Below are positions 1-8,450 of a stretch of DNA of 64,000 bases, one piece after another (the stretch's first letter is position 1; each line of letters opens with the position of its first letter). The stretch is from Telluria beijingensis (lineage in GTDB: Bacteria > Pseudomonadota > Gammaproteobacteria > Burkholderiales > Burkholderiaceae_D): the NCBI RefSeq assembly GCF_030770395.1, contig NZ_CP132480.1, positions 1,758,891 to 1,822,890 of the forward strand, written 5' to 3'. The position numbers and the translations under genes are program-made. The notes under the pieces are model-generated. The model was given only the letters and a program-made list of their open reading frames with translations, was not told where the DNA came from and searched no databases.

Positions 1-666
1 CTGGCGGCGCGCGGCCTCAAGATCCGCGAACTGTTCCCCAAGCTGCAATCGATGCAGGCCAGCTTCGGCGAAGTCAATGGCGACGGCGTGCTGGCCGGCA
101 AGGGCAACACGGTGGCCGCCATGCTGGGCACGTCGCAGGGCGAGATCAATGCCGTGGTCACCGAAGGCACGGTCAGCCAGTTCATCCTCGAGCTGGCCGG
201 ACTGAACGTGGCGAACGCCGTCTACGCCAAGATCTTCGGCGACAAGCAGACGATGCTCAATTGCGTGGCGGCGCAGACCACCGTGCGCAACGGCCGCGCC
301 AATATCGACCGCTTCGTGCTCGACAGCGAAGATGCGGTGGTGAATGCGTCCGGCTACGTCGACCTGGCGACCGAACGGCTGGACGTCGACGTGCGTCCGA
401 AATCGAAAGGCGCGCGCATCCTGACCCTGCGCACGCCGCTGTATGCGCGCGGCACCTTTACCGATCCGAAGGTCGGGCCGCATGCGGGCCCGCTGGCGCT
501 GAAAGCCGGGGCCGCCGTGGCGCTGGCCGCGGTGACGCCGTTGGCCGCCCTGCTGCCGCTGGTGAACGTCGACAAGGCGCCGGACACCAATTGCGGGGCC
601 GAGATCGCAGCGGCGACCAAGCCGCCGAAGGTCAACGCGAAGACACCGCCGAAGCCGGTGAAGTGA
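1..666 (+). CDS. AsmA family protein, C-terminal part
   Basis: The reading frame is open from the first base, so only the last 221 residues are present. The visible part has the repetitive beta-rich pattern of the AsmA C-terminal region: a stretch about removing a variable on the path to a conserved LRTPLYARGTF segment, then a hydrophobic alanine/leucine run and a basic, proline-rich tail. AsmA-like proteins are large envelope proteins now linked to phospholipid transport between membranes. It ends 6 bases before the convergent flgL, so it is probably not part of the flagellar operon. The family call rests on the C-terminus alone. Confidence 0.75.
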   Translation: MAARGLKIRELFPKLQSMQASFGEVNGDGVLAGKGNTVAAMLGTSQGEINAVVTEGTVSQFILELAGLNVANAVYAKIFGDKQTMLNCVAAQTTVRNGRANIDRFVLDSEDAVVNASGYVDLATERLDVDVRPKSKGARILTLRTPLYARGTFTDPKVGPHAGPLALKAGAAVALAAVTPLAALLPLVNVDKAPDTNCGAEIAAATKPPKVNAKTPPKPVK

Positions 667-672
667 GGGCGG

Positions 673-1902
673 TTAAAGGATACTGAACAGCGACAGGCCC
701 GACATCATCTTGAACGACATCTGCGCCGCCTGCAGGGTCACGGTCTGCTGCGAGAATTCCGAATAGGCCTTGACCGTGTCCAGCCCCTGCAGGTCGTCCA
801 GCGTGGTCGCGTACTGGATGTCGAGGTCGCTGCCGGCGCTGTCCAGGTAGTCGAGCTCGTTCATATGGGCGCCGACCGAGGCCTGCACCGTCAGCACGTT
901 GTCGTGGGCATTCTTGAGGTTGTCGATCGCCGTGTTCAGCTGGTTGGTCAGCGCCGCCTTGCCGCTGGCGCCGTCGCCCGGCGAGCGCAGCGTCTTGATC
1001 AGGTCGGTCACGGTGGTGAAGACCGACTGCTTCTGGCTCGGCTCGACCGTGAACTTGTCGCCGGCGGCCGGCACACCCTTGATGTCCATCGCCATGCCGC
1101 CGAAGGCGATCTGCTGGCCTTCCTTGTACGGCAGGGCCTGCTGGTCCGGCAGCGGGGAGCGCGGATCGGTGCTGGTGTTGTACACCGAATAAGTCGGCGC
1201 CGGCGGCGTGTCGGCGCTCATGCCGAACTCGATCTCGTATTTGGTGGTGTCGAAGCCCGCGCGGTTGGTGATCGAGCCCGACGAAATGATGGCGGCGCCG
1301 GTATTGCCGGCAGCGGCCTTGGTCTGGAACGTGCCGTTGCCGGTCGGGATCGACTCGAACACGGCGGCGCCCGAGGCCGACAGCGGCACCTTGCGCGATT
1401 CGCTCACCTGCAGCTGACGCACGCCCGAGTCGCCCTGGTAGGCGGCGCCGGTCGCGGTCGCCGTGAACGGCTGGGTGGTGGTCTTGTAGCCCGAGAACAG
1501 GTAGCCGCCGGCGCCGTCGGCGGTATTGGCCACGCCCAGCAGGTCGGCCAGGCGGCCTTCGAGTTCGGTGGCCAGCTTTTCGCGGTCGCTCTGCAGCATG
1601 GTACCGTTGCCGCCCTTCACCGCCAGTTCCTGGATGTCCTGCAGCAGGTCGCCGGCGTTCTGCAGCGCCGATTCGACGAAGCCCATCGACGACTTCGCGC
1701 TGGTGCGGTTGGTCGCGAACTGGGCGTTGATGTTCTGCGACTGCGTCACCTCGAGCGCACGCGCCGACGCCACCGGATCGTCGGCCGGGGTCAGGAGGCG
1801 GCGGTCGGTCGACAGCTGCATCTGGGTGCGGGCCAGCGCCGACTGCAGGTTGTTGAGCTGGTTGGTCGAGGTGTTGTACAGGTTCAGGGTACTGATGCGC
1901 AT
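673..1902 (-). CDS. flgL: Flagellar hook-associated protein 3 (hook-filament junction) FlgL
   Basis: FlgL (HAP3) forms the second junction ring between hook and filament and is exported by the flagellar type III system. The 409-residue product has the flagellin-like N-terminus MRIST.NLYNT with a coiled-coil helix (SALARTQMQLSTDRRLLTPADDP) and a matching C-terminal helix (TLDDLQGLDTVKAYSEFSQQ) ending in SLFSIL. The middle is a variable domain longer than in enteric FlgL (about 317 residues). It is the last gene of the minus-strand flagellar series, 26 bases after flgK, and is probably transcribed with flgK from the sigma-28 promoter upstream of flgK. Confidence 0.95.
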   Translation of the reverse strand: MRISTLNLYNTSTNQLNNLQSALARTQMQLSTDRRLLTPADDPVASARALEVTQSQNINAQFATNRTSAKSSMGFVESALQNAGDLLQDIQELAVKGGNGTMLQSDREKLATELEGRLADLLGVANTADGAGGYLFSGYKTTTQPFTATATGAAYQGDSGVRQLQVSESRKVPLSASGAAVFESIPTGNGTFQTKAAAGNTGAAIISSGSITNRAGFDTTKYEIEFGMSADTPPAPTYSVYNTSTDPRSPLPDQQALPYKEGQQIAFGGMAMDIKGVPAAGDKFTVEPSQKQSVFTTVTDLIKTLRSPGDGASGKAALTNQLNTAIDNLKNAHDNVLTVQASVGAHMNELDYLDSAGSDLDIQYATTLDDLQGLDTVKAYSEFSQQTVTLQAAQMSFKMMSGLSLFSIL

Positions 1903-1928
1903 GATGGTCTCTTGCTCAGGGTCAGGCG

Positions 1929-3896
1929 TTAGCGGCCGATCGACAGCAGCGAATCGAAGATGGTGCCGGCGATCTGCATCACCTTGCTGGCCGCCTGGTA
2001 GGCCTGCTGGTACTTGATCAGGTTGGTGGCTTCCTCGTCCAGGTTGACGCCGGACACGTCGGCCTGCGCGCCTTGCGCCTGCGCCAGCAGGGCATTGCTG
2101 GCCGAGGCATTGACCTGGACTTCGCGCGTCTTGTTGCCGACCTCGCTCACCATCTGGGCGTACGAGGATTGCAGGGTCGCGGTGCCGTTGTTGAAGATGT
2201 TCTTGGTCTGCAGGTCGCCGAGCGCCGCGATATTGCGGGTGTCGCCCACGCCGCTGCTGTTGTCCGAGATCGTGAACTGGTCGCCGCCGGCCGGCGCGCC
2301 GGTGATCGTCACGCTGACGCCGCCGGCGCTGTAGGTGGCGCCGTTCTCGAACACCACGTCGCCCGTGATCGGCGTCTTGTTGCCCTTGGCATCCACCTTG
2401 TAGACGGTCTCGCCGGGCGGGAAGCCGGTCAGCGTGTCGGGCGCGCCGTTGGCGCCCTTGTTGAAGGTGAGCGTGATCGGCAGCGTCGGCGGCGTGTCCA
2501 GGAAATCGCTGTCGATCCTGGTCTCGCTGACCTTGCCGGTGCCGGTATTGGTCGACTTCTCGCCGCCCAGCACCGGGCTGGCCGCCGCGATCTGCGACAC
2601 GTCGTTGGCCAGCACCTTGAAGTCGGCCGCGCCATTGATGGTCGGACGCACCAGGAACACGTCGCCGTTGCGGGCCCCACCGCTGAAATTGAATTCGACG
2701 CCGCCGAATTCCAGGGTGGCGTTGCCGTCGGCGCCCGGCGTGGCCGAGGCCACCGCGGCGTTGTCCGAGAGGCGCACCAGGCTGTAGCGGCCTTCGTTGT
2801 AGCGCACTTCGTAGTCGCTGTCCTGCAGCTTGCTGGGGTCGGTGACCTTGGCCGCGACTTCGGCGGTGCTCAGCGGCGAGTTGTTGACGCTCTTGCCCAC
2901 CACGGCCGGCGCTTCGTTGAAGAAGGCCTTGCCCGGCTTGCCGTTCTGGTCCAGGCCCAGCTCGTGCTGGCGGTTGAACTCGAAGGCCAGGCCGAGCGCG
3001 ATCTTGCCGAGCTGGTTCTGGGCCTTGTCCAGGGTATTGCTGCGGAAATCGAGCACGCCGCCCAGCTTGCCGCCCGGCAGCGCGCCGTCCGGCAGCACCG
3101 CCACCTTGTTGCCGACCTGGTAACCGACTTCGAGGCGGGTCAGGTCGGTCGGCGACTGCATCGTCGCCAGCTGGAAGGCCTCCTGGCCCACCACCAGCGG
3201 CTGGCCGTTGCCGATCGAGACCGTCATGCTGTCGTTATCGCCCGGCAGCACGGTGGCCTTGACGTATTTGTTCAGCTCCAGCACCAGCTGGTCGCGCTGG
3301 TCCAGCAAGTCGTTCGGCGGACGCTGCGGCGACGAGGCATAGGTGCTGATCTGCTCGTTGAGCTTGGCGATCTGCTTGGCATAGGTATTGATCGCGGTGA
3401 CGCTCGATTCGATCTCCGAGTTGACGCCTTCGCGGATCTCGCCCAGGCGCGCGTCCAGGCCGTTCAGGCGCGTGGCCAGCGATTCGGCGCTCGACAGCAT
3501 GGCCTGGCGCGACGGCACCGAGGCGCGGTTGGCAGCCATGTCCTGCACGCCCTTGAAGAAGCCCTGCATCGCCGGCGTCAGGCCGGACGTGGAGTCGGCC
3601 AGCAGGTTGTCGATCTGCTTGATCTGCGAATAATACGAATCCAGGCCGCTGGCGCTGGCCTGGGCATTGCGCACCTGGGTGTTCAGGAAGCCGTCGCTGT
3701 AGCGCTTGATCTGCGCGACCTGGGTACCGGTGCCGACGAAGCCGACGCCGGTATCGAGCGCGGCATTGGTGGCCTGCACCACCAACTGGCGGCTATAGCC
3801 GGCAACATTGGCGTTGGTGATGTTGTGGCCGGTCGTGGCCAGGGCTGCCTGCGCTGCGTACAGGCCAGTCTTGCCGATGGCGAGGAGACTACTCAT
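1929..3896 (-). CDS. flgK: Flagellar hook-associated protein 1 FlgK
   Basis: FlgK (HAP1) is the first junction protein on the hook. The 655-residue product starts with the flagellar rod/hook signature (GLYAAQAALATTGHNITNANVAGYSRQ) and ends with the conserved helix VNLDEEATNLIKYQQAYQAA. The central part is a long variable domain rich in beta structure. Its length is in the upper range for the family (547 in E. coli). A 91-base gap separates it from flgJ and contains a good sigma-28 promoter, so flgK-flgL is likely a late-class transcription unit distinct from flgB-flgJ. FlgN, encoded at 12881, is the expected export chaperone. Confidence 0.96.
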   Translation of the reverse strand: MSSLLAIGKTGLYAAQAALATTGHNITNANVAGYSRQLVVQATNAALDTGVGFVGTGTQVAQIKRYSDGFLNTQVRNAQASASGLDSYYSQIKQIDNLLADSTSGLTPAMQGFFKGVQDMAANRASVPSRQAMLSSAESLATRLNGLDARLGEIREGVNSEIESSVTAINTYAKQIAKLNEQISTYASSPQRPPNDLLDQRDQLVLELNKYVKATVLPGDNDSMTVSIGNGQPLVVGQEAFQLATMQSPTDLTRLEVGYQVGNKVAVLPDGALPGGKLGGVLDFRSNTLDKAQNQLGKIALGLAFEFNRQHELGLDQNGKPGKAFFNEAPAVVGKSVNNSPLSTAEVAAKVTDPSKLQDSDYEVRYNEGRYSLVRLSDNAAVASATPGADGNATLEFGGVEFNFSGGARNGDVFLVRPTINGAADFKVLANDVSQIAAASPVLGGEKSTNTGTGKVSETRIDSDFLDTPPTLPITLTFNKGANGAPDTLTGFPPGETVYKVDAKGNKTPITGDVVFENGATYSAGGVSVTITGAPAGGDQFTISDNSSGVGDTRNIAALGDLQTKNIFNNGTATLQSSYAQMVSEVGNKTREVQVNASASNALLAQAQGAQADVSGVNLDEEATNLIKYQQAYQAASKVMQIAGTIFDSLLSIGR

Positions 3897-3923
3897 GGCG
3901 TTTTTCTCTCTTTAACAAGTCCG

Positions 3924-3950
3924 TCTACGGCAGCTTTTGGAAAAACTTGA
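3924..3950 (-). promoter_or_regulatory. Sigma-28 (FliA) promoter of flgKL
   Basis: On the minus strand a -35 element TCAAGTTT (3943-3950) and a -10 element GCCGTAGA (3924-3931) are separated by exactly 11 bases. The FliA consensus is TAAAGTTT-N11-GCCGATAA, so 7 of 8 and 6 of 8 positions match. It lies about 28 bases upstream of the flgK start, in the only long gap between flgJ and flgK. Late-class expression of flgKL under FliA is common in proteobacteria. Confidence 0.8.
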
Positions 3951-3987
3951 CGGTAAGTTGTAAGGACATTTTTCTGCAGCCCAGGCA

Positions 3988-4959
3988 TCAGGCCAGCGAG
4001 CTCTTGATCAAACGGGTCAGCTTGGCCGCGTAATTCGGGTCGGTCGCATAGCCGGCGCGCTGCAGGCCCTTGGCGAACGATTCGGCATCGCCACCGTTGG
4101 CGATGACTTTTTCGTAACGCGGATTGTTCGCGATCAGCTTCGCGTAGTCGCGGAACGAATCGGCGGGCGTATCGTAGGCGCGGAACTTCTCGACCTTCGT
4201 CTGCGGCTTGCCGTTCACGTACTCGGTCGTGGTCGCCAAGGCAACCTTGCCTTTCCAGCCAGGACCGGCCTTGATGCCGAACAGGTTGTTGCTGCTGCTG
4301 CCGTCGGCATTCTTGATCATGCGCTTGCCCCAGCCGGTCTCGAGCGCGGCCTGGCCCAGCATGAACTTGGCCGGCACGCCGGTGGTCTGCTCGGCCGCGT
4401 GGGCATGCTCGTGCAGCTTTTCCTGGAAGGCGCGCACGTGCGGCGCCTGGGTGCGGCCGTTCTCGAGGGTGGCCGGCAGCGGCGGCGCCTTGGAGGCCTC
4501 GGCGCCGTTCATGGCGCCGCCCATGGCGCCATTCTGGTACATGGCGGCCGCGTTCATCGCGGTCGGCAAGCCCTTCATGCCAGCCGCGCCGGCCGCGGCT
4601 CCCGCGCCGACGCCATCGGCGCCGATCGCCAGCGCCTGCTGGCCCATCTGCTGCGCGCCCAGCTGGCGCACCAGCACGTCGGCCAGGCCGACGCCGCGCT
4701 TGGCCATGTTCTGGCTCGTCTGCTGGTCGAGCATGGTGGTGAAGGTCTTGGTCTGCTGGTTGTCCAGCAAGCCTTCCTGGCCGCTGGCGTCACGCATGCT
4801 CTTCATCATCATATTGATGAACATCGCCTCGAACTGGGTCGCCGCTTCCTTGAGGGCGGCCGGCGAGCCGTCCTTCGCGCTCTGCCGCAAGCCATTGAGG
4901 CTATTGGTGTCGAGCGCGAGCTTGGCGGTCTGGTCGGCGGAGGTGGTCGAAGCGATCAT
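3988..4959 (-). CDS. flgJ: Flagellar rod assembly protein and peptidoglycan hydrolase FlgJ
   Basis: FlgJ caps the growing rod and cuts peptidoglycan so that the rod can cross the periplasm. The 323-residue product is the two-domain form. The N-terminal rod-binding domain has the motif AATQFEAMFINMMMKSMR (about residues 38-56). The C-terminal glucosaminidase domain (about 170-320) has AALETGWGK with the expected catalytic Glu, followed by NLFGIKAG. An alanine/glycine-rich linker with M and Q repeats joins them. The stop of flgI lies 15 bases upstream. FlgJ proteins lacking the hydrolase half exist in other lineages; this one is complete. Confidence 0.96.
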   Translation of the reverse strand: MIASTTSADQTAKLALDTNSLNGLRQSAKDGSPAALKEAATQFEAMFINMMMKSMRDASGQEGLLDNQQTKTFTTMLDQQTSQNMAKRGVGLADVLVRQLGAQQMGQQALAIGADGVGAGAAAGAAGMKGLPTAMNAAAMYQNGAMGGAMNGAEASKAPPLPATLENGRTQAPHVRAFQEKLHEHAHAAEQTTGVPAKFMLGQAALETGWGKRMIKNADGSSSNNLFGIKAGPGWKGKVALATTTEYVNGKPQTKVEKFRAYDTPADSFRDYAKLIANNPRYEKVIANGGDAESFAKGLQRAGYATDPNYAAKLTRLIKSSLA

Positions 4960-4974
4960 GCGTGGCTCTGTAAA

Positions 4975-6087
4975 TTAAATGATCTCGAGTTCGGCGCGCA
5001 GCGAGCCGGACGCCTTCAATGCCTGCAGGATGGCCAGCAGGTCTTGCGGGGTGGCGCCGATCGAATTCATCGCCTTCACCACTTCGGCCAGCGAAGCGCC
5101 GCCCTTCACATTGAGCACCTGGCCCGGTTCCTTCTTGATCTCGACGCTCGGGTTCTGGGTGACGACGGTCGCGCCCAGGGTGCCCGGATTCGGCTGGCTC
5201 ACCTGCGTATCGGCGCCGATCGTGATCGACAGGTTGCCGTGCGAGATCGCGCAGTCGTCCAGCATCACGGCCTGGTTCATCACGACGGAACCGGTGCGGG
5301 CGTTCATGATCACCTTGGCCGAGGCCAGCGGCTGCTTGACGTCGATCTGTTCCAGCTGGCCCAGGAAGGCCACGCGCTGGTCGCTCGACGACGGGGTGCG
5401 CACGCGCACCACGCGGCCGTCCAGGGCGGTGGCGACGCCGGGACCGAACTGGTCGTTGACGGCTTCGACCACGCGCGCGGCGGTGCCGAAATCGGTCTCT
5501 TTCAATTCCAGGCGGATCTGGTTGTCCGCGCCCAGGTTCGAATTCACCGCGCGCTCGACGGTCGCGCCGGCCGAGATGCGGCCCACCGACAGGTGGTTCA
5601 CCTGCACCTGCGCGCCGCCGCCGGGGGCCGCGGCGCCGACGCCGCCGACCACCAGGCTACCCTGGGCCATCGCGTACACCTGGCCGTCGGCGCCATGCAG
5701 CGGCGCCATCAGCAGGGTGCCGCCGCGCAGGCTTTTCGCGTTGCCGATCGACGACACCGTGATGTCCAGGGTCTGGCCCGGCTGGGCGAAGGCCGGCAGC
5801 GAAGCGGTGACCATCACGGCCGCCACGTTCTTCAGCTGCAGCTGCACGCCCGGCGGCAGGTTGATGCCCTTCTGCTGCAGCATCGCCTTGATCGACTGCA
5901 CGGTGAACGGGGTCTGCGTGGTCTGGTCGCCGGTGCCGTCCAGGCCCACGACGATGCCGTAGCCGGACAACTGGTTCTGGCGCACGCCGGCGATGGTCGC
6001 CAGGTCCTTCAGGCGCTCGGCCTGGGCCACTGGAGCAGTCGCCCCGAGCACGGCGGCGAGCAGCATGAAGACGGTGATTTTACGCAT
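4975..6087 (-). CDS. flgI: Flagellar P-ring protein FlgI
   Basis: FlgI builds the periplasmic P-ring around the distal rod. The 370-residue product has a signal peptide (MRKITVFMLLAAVLGATAPVAQA) and the strongly conserved start of the mature protein, ERLKDLATIAGVRQNQLSGYG, then VGLDGTGD. The C-terminus is the usual SLAEVVKAMNSIGATPQDLLAILQALK pattern. Size matches the family (about 365). It lies 15 bases after flgH in the same operon. FlgA, encoded divergently at 11744, is the expected periplasmic chaperone for P-ring assembly. Confidence 0.97.
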   Translation of the reverse strand: MRKITVFMLLAAVLGATAPVAQAERLKDLATIAGVRQNQLSGYGIVVGLDGTGDQTTQTPFTVQSIKAMLQQKGINLPPGVQLQLKNVAAVMVTASLPAFAQPGQTLDITVSSIGNAKSLRGGTLLMAPLHGADGQVYAMAQGSLVVGGVGAAAPGGGAQVQVNHLSVGRISAGATVERAVNSNLGADNQIRLELKETDFGTAARVVEAVNDQFGPGVATALDGRVVRVRTPSSSDQRVAFLGQLEQIDVKQPLASAKVIMNARTGSVVMNQAVMLDDCAISHGNLSITIGADTQVSQPNPGTLGATVVTQNPSVEIKKEPGQVLNVKGGASLAEVVKAMNSIGATPQDLLAILQALKASGSLRAELEII

Positions 6088-6102
6088 GGATATCTCTTTG
6101 AC

Positions 6103-6762
6103 TTAGAACGGCAGCATCGACAGGAAGAAGCGCGACAGCATCGCGGTCACTTCGGCGCGGTCCAGGCGGCTGTTGGTGCGGTATTCCACCCGTGCATCGG
6201 CGATCTGGGCCGACGAGACCATATTGCCGGCCTGGATGGTGTCCGGGCTGACCATGCCCGAGAAGCGGATGAACTCGGTGCCCTTGTTCAGCGCGACCTG
6301 CTTTTCGCCGGCCACGATCAGGTTACCGTTGGGCAGCACTTCGGTGACGGTCACGCCGATGGTGCCGGTGAAGTTGTTCGATGCGCTCTGGTTGTCGCCG
6401 TCGGCAAACTTGGCGCCCGACTCCAGGTCGACGCCGGCGCCGATGACGCCAGCCAGCACGCCCGGGGCCTTGAAGCTGGCGCTGCCGGTCTTGTTGCCCG
6501 AGCTGGCGCCGGCCTTGGTGGCCGAGGTGCGCTCGCTGATGTTGACCGTCAACAGGTCGCCGATATGGCGCGCGCGGCGGTCTTCGAACATCGGACGGTA
6601 GCTGTTGGCGTTGAAGATCGCGCCATCGGTGGCCGGCGCGGTCTCGACCAGCATCGGGCGGGCGCTGGTCGGGCCCTGCACGATGGTCGACGGCGGGGTG
6701 TTGCAACCGGCGAGCAGCGCCACGGCTGCGACGGACGACAGGAATACGGACAAAGTTTTCAT
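6103..6762 (-). CDS. flgH: Flagellar L-ring lipoprotein FlgH
   Basis: FlgH forms the L-ring, the outer-membrane bushing of the rod. The 219-residue product has a lipoprotein signal with the lipobox LAGC (Cys near residue 20), so it is expected to be lipidated. Conserved features follow: NSYRPMFEDRRARHIGDLLTVNI, then FTGTIGVTVTEVLPNGNLIVAGEK and the ending AMLSRFFLSMLPF. It sits 10 bases downstream of flgG. The order flgG-flgH-flgI is the usual one. Confidence 0.97.
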   Translation of the reverse strand: MKTLSVFLSSVAAVALLAGCNTPPSTIVQGPTSARPMLVETAPATDGAIFNANSYRPMFEDRRARHIGDLLTVNISERTSATKAGASSGNKTGSASFKAPGVLAGVIGAGVDLESGAKFADGDNQSASNNFTGTIGVTVTEVLPNGNLIVAGEKQVALNKGTEFIRFSGMVSPDTIQAGNMVSSAQIADARVEYRTNSRLDRAEVTAMLSRFFLSMLPF

Positions 6763-6772
6763 GAGGACTGGA

Positions 6773-7555
6773 TTAGAGCTGCGACAGTTTCTGGAGCATC
6801 TGGTCGGACGTCGTGATCGCCTTGCTGTTGATCTCGTAGGCGCGCTGGGTCTGGATCATGGCCACCATTTCTTCGACCACATTGACGTTCGACGCTTCGA
6901 CATAACCCTGCATCAGGTTGCCAGCGCCATTAGTGCCAGGCACGTTCAGGTTCGGCGCGCCGGAGGCGGTGGTCTCGACGTACAGGTTCTCGCCGCGCGA
7001 CTCGAGGCCGGCGGGATTGATGAAGGTGGCCAGCTGCAGGGCGCCGATCTGGGTCATCGCGGCTTCGCCGGCGATCTTGACCGACACGGTGCCGTCGCGG
7101 CCGACGCTGATCGATTCTGCATTCACCGGCACGGTGATGGCGGGCTGGACCACGAAGCCGCTCGAGGTGACGAGCTGGCCGTTCTGGTCTTTCTGGAAGG
7201 AGCCGTCGCGGGTGTAGGCCTGGGTACCGTCCGGCATCATCACCGGGAAGTAGCCGGGACCGTTGACCATGACGTCCTTGTCATTGCCGGTCAGCTGGGG
7301 ATTGCCTTGGGTGTGGATGCGCTCGGTGGCGACGGTGCGCACACCGGTACCGATCTGCAGGCCCGACGGCAGGTTGGTCTGTTGCGACGACTGGGCGCCG
7401 GGCTGGCGCACGTTCTGGTACAGCAGGTCCTCGAACACGGCGCGCGACTTCTTGAAGCCGTTGGTGCTGACGTTGGCGAGGTTGTTCGAAATGACGTCCA
7501 GGTTGGTCTGCTGGGCTTCCAGACCGGTCTTGGCGATGTACAGCGAACGAATCAT
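6773..7555 (-). CDS. flgG: Flagellar distal rod protein FlgG
   Basis: FlgG makes the distal rod between the proximal rod and the hook. At 260 residues it matches the family length exactly. The N-terminus [38 protein letters not shown] and the C-terminus [24 protein letters not shown] form the coiled-coil pair shared by axial flagellar proteins. The [17 protein letters not shown] segment ([10 protein letters not shown]) is diagnostic for FlgG as opposed to FlgF. It lies 64 bases downstream of flgF. Confidence 0.97.
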   Translation of the reverse strand: MIRSLYIAKTGLEAQQTNLDVISNNLANVSTNGFKKSRAVFEDLLYQNVRQPGAQSSQQTNLPSGLQIGTGVRTVATERIHTQGNPQLTGNDKDVMVNGPGYFPVMMPDGTQAYTRDGSFQKDQNGQLVTSSGFVVQPAITVPVNAESISVGRDGTVSVKIAGEAAMTQIGALQLATFINPAGLESRGENLYVETTASGAPNLNVPGTNGAGNLMQGYVEASNVNVVEEMVAMIQTQRAYEINSKAITTSDQMLQKLSQL

Positions 7556-7619
7556 GGCATTCTCCTATTGGTGGCAGGCGAACACCGCCACGCACAATAG
7601 AATTATGCCGGGGCAACTA

Positions 7620-8360
7620 TCAATTCAAAGCGAGGATCTGGGTCGCTTTTGCGGCGTTATTCTCGGCGTTCTTCAACAGGCTCATTTGCGTGTCGAACGA
7701 CCTTGCCAGGGCGATCATATTGACCATGCAATCGACCGGATTGACGTTGCTGCCCTCGAGCGCCCCGCCGGCCACCTGCACCGCGGGGTCGGCCTGGGCC
7801 GTGCCACCGTCCTTCAGGCGGAACAATCCGTCATCGCCGCGCACCATCTCGCCCTCGGGCGGATTGACCAGCTTCAGGCGGCCCAGCACGGCCGGCGCGG
7901 CCGGCGAATCGACGTTCGAGATGGTCGAGACGGTGCCGTCGCCGCCCACCGTCACGGTGGCGTCGGGCGGGATCGTGATCGGGCCGCCCTCGCCGGCGAT
8001 GGTCTGGCCCGATGCCGTGGTCAGCACGCCGTTCGGGCTCATCTGCAGCGAACCGTTGCGGGTGTATGCCTCCGAGCCATCAGGCATCTGCACCGCCAGC
8101 CAGCCCTGCCCCTTCACCGCCACGTCCAGGTCGCGGCCCGTGACCTGCAGCGCGCCGGCCGAGAAATCGTTGCCTGCGGTCGAATCGACCACGAAGGCGC
8201 GGGTCGGCATGCCCGGCCCCTGCACCGGCGCCGCGCGGAACACGTCGAGCTGGGCCCGGAAACCCGTGGTGCTCACATTGGCCAGGTTGTTCGAGGTCGT
8301 GGCCTGCTGTTCGAGGATGTGCTTGGCGCCGGAGGCGGCGGTGTAGATCAGGCGGTCCAT
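7620..8360 (-). CDS. flgF: Flagellar proximal rod protein FlgF
   Basis: FlgF is a proximal rod subunit. The 246-residue product begins [37 protein letters not shown], typical of FlgF, and ends with the axial-protein helix VNPVDCMVNMIALARSFDTQMSLLK. Length matches the family (about 250). It follows flgE after a 90-base gap that holds a dispersed-type palindrome (8412-8431), and precedes flgG. Confidence 0.96.
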   Translation of the reverse strand: MDRLIYTAASGAKHILEQQATTSNNLANVSTTGFRAQLDVFRAAPVQGPGMPTRAFVVDSTAGNDFSAGALQVTGRDLDVAVKGQGWLAVQMPDGSEAYTRNGSLQMSPNGVLTTASGQTIAGEGGPITIPPDATVTVGGDGTVSTISNVDSPAAPAVLGRLKLVNPPEGEMVRGDDGLFRLKDGGTAQADPAVQVAGGALEGSNVNPVDCMVNMIALARSFDTQMSLLKNAENNAAKATQILALN

Positions 8361-8411
8361 GGGGGGGTCCTTGTCTTGTGTGACTGATATCGGCGTCGGC
8401 GCTGAACTTGG

Positions 8412-8431
8412 GTTCCCGCCTACGCGGGAAC
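8412..8431. repeat. Short extragenic palindrome between flgE and flgF
   Basis: Perfect 8-base arms GTTCCCGC and GCGGGAAC enclose the loop CTAC, followed by GACG. The form TTCCCGCC..GCGGGAA-GACG is widespread as a dispersed extragenic element in beta- and gammaproteobacteria. Only this one clear copy was noticed in the window. Lying inside the flagellar operon, it may form a hairpin in the flgE-flgF mRNA. It is not followed by a T run in either direction, so it is not a simple terminator. Confidence 0.6.
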
Positions 8432-8450
8432 GACGTCTTATGGGTTAGGC

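Noticed and set aside
4399..6816. 805-residue plus-strand reading frame across flgJ, flgI and flgH
   Set aside because: It runs opposite three well-supported flagellar genes and its composition (Arg, Gly, His and Ala rich) is that of an antisense frame in GC-rich DNA.
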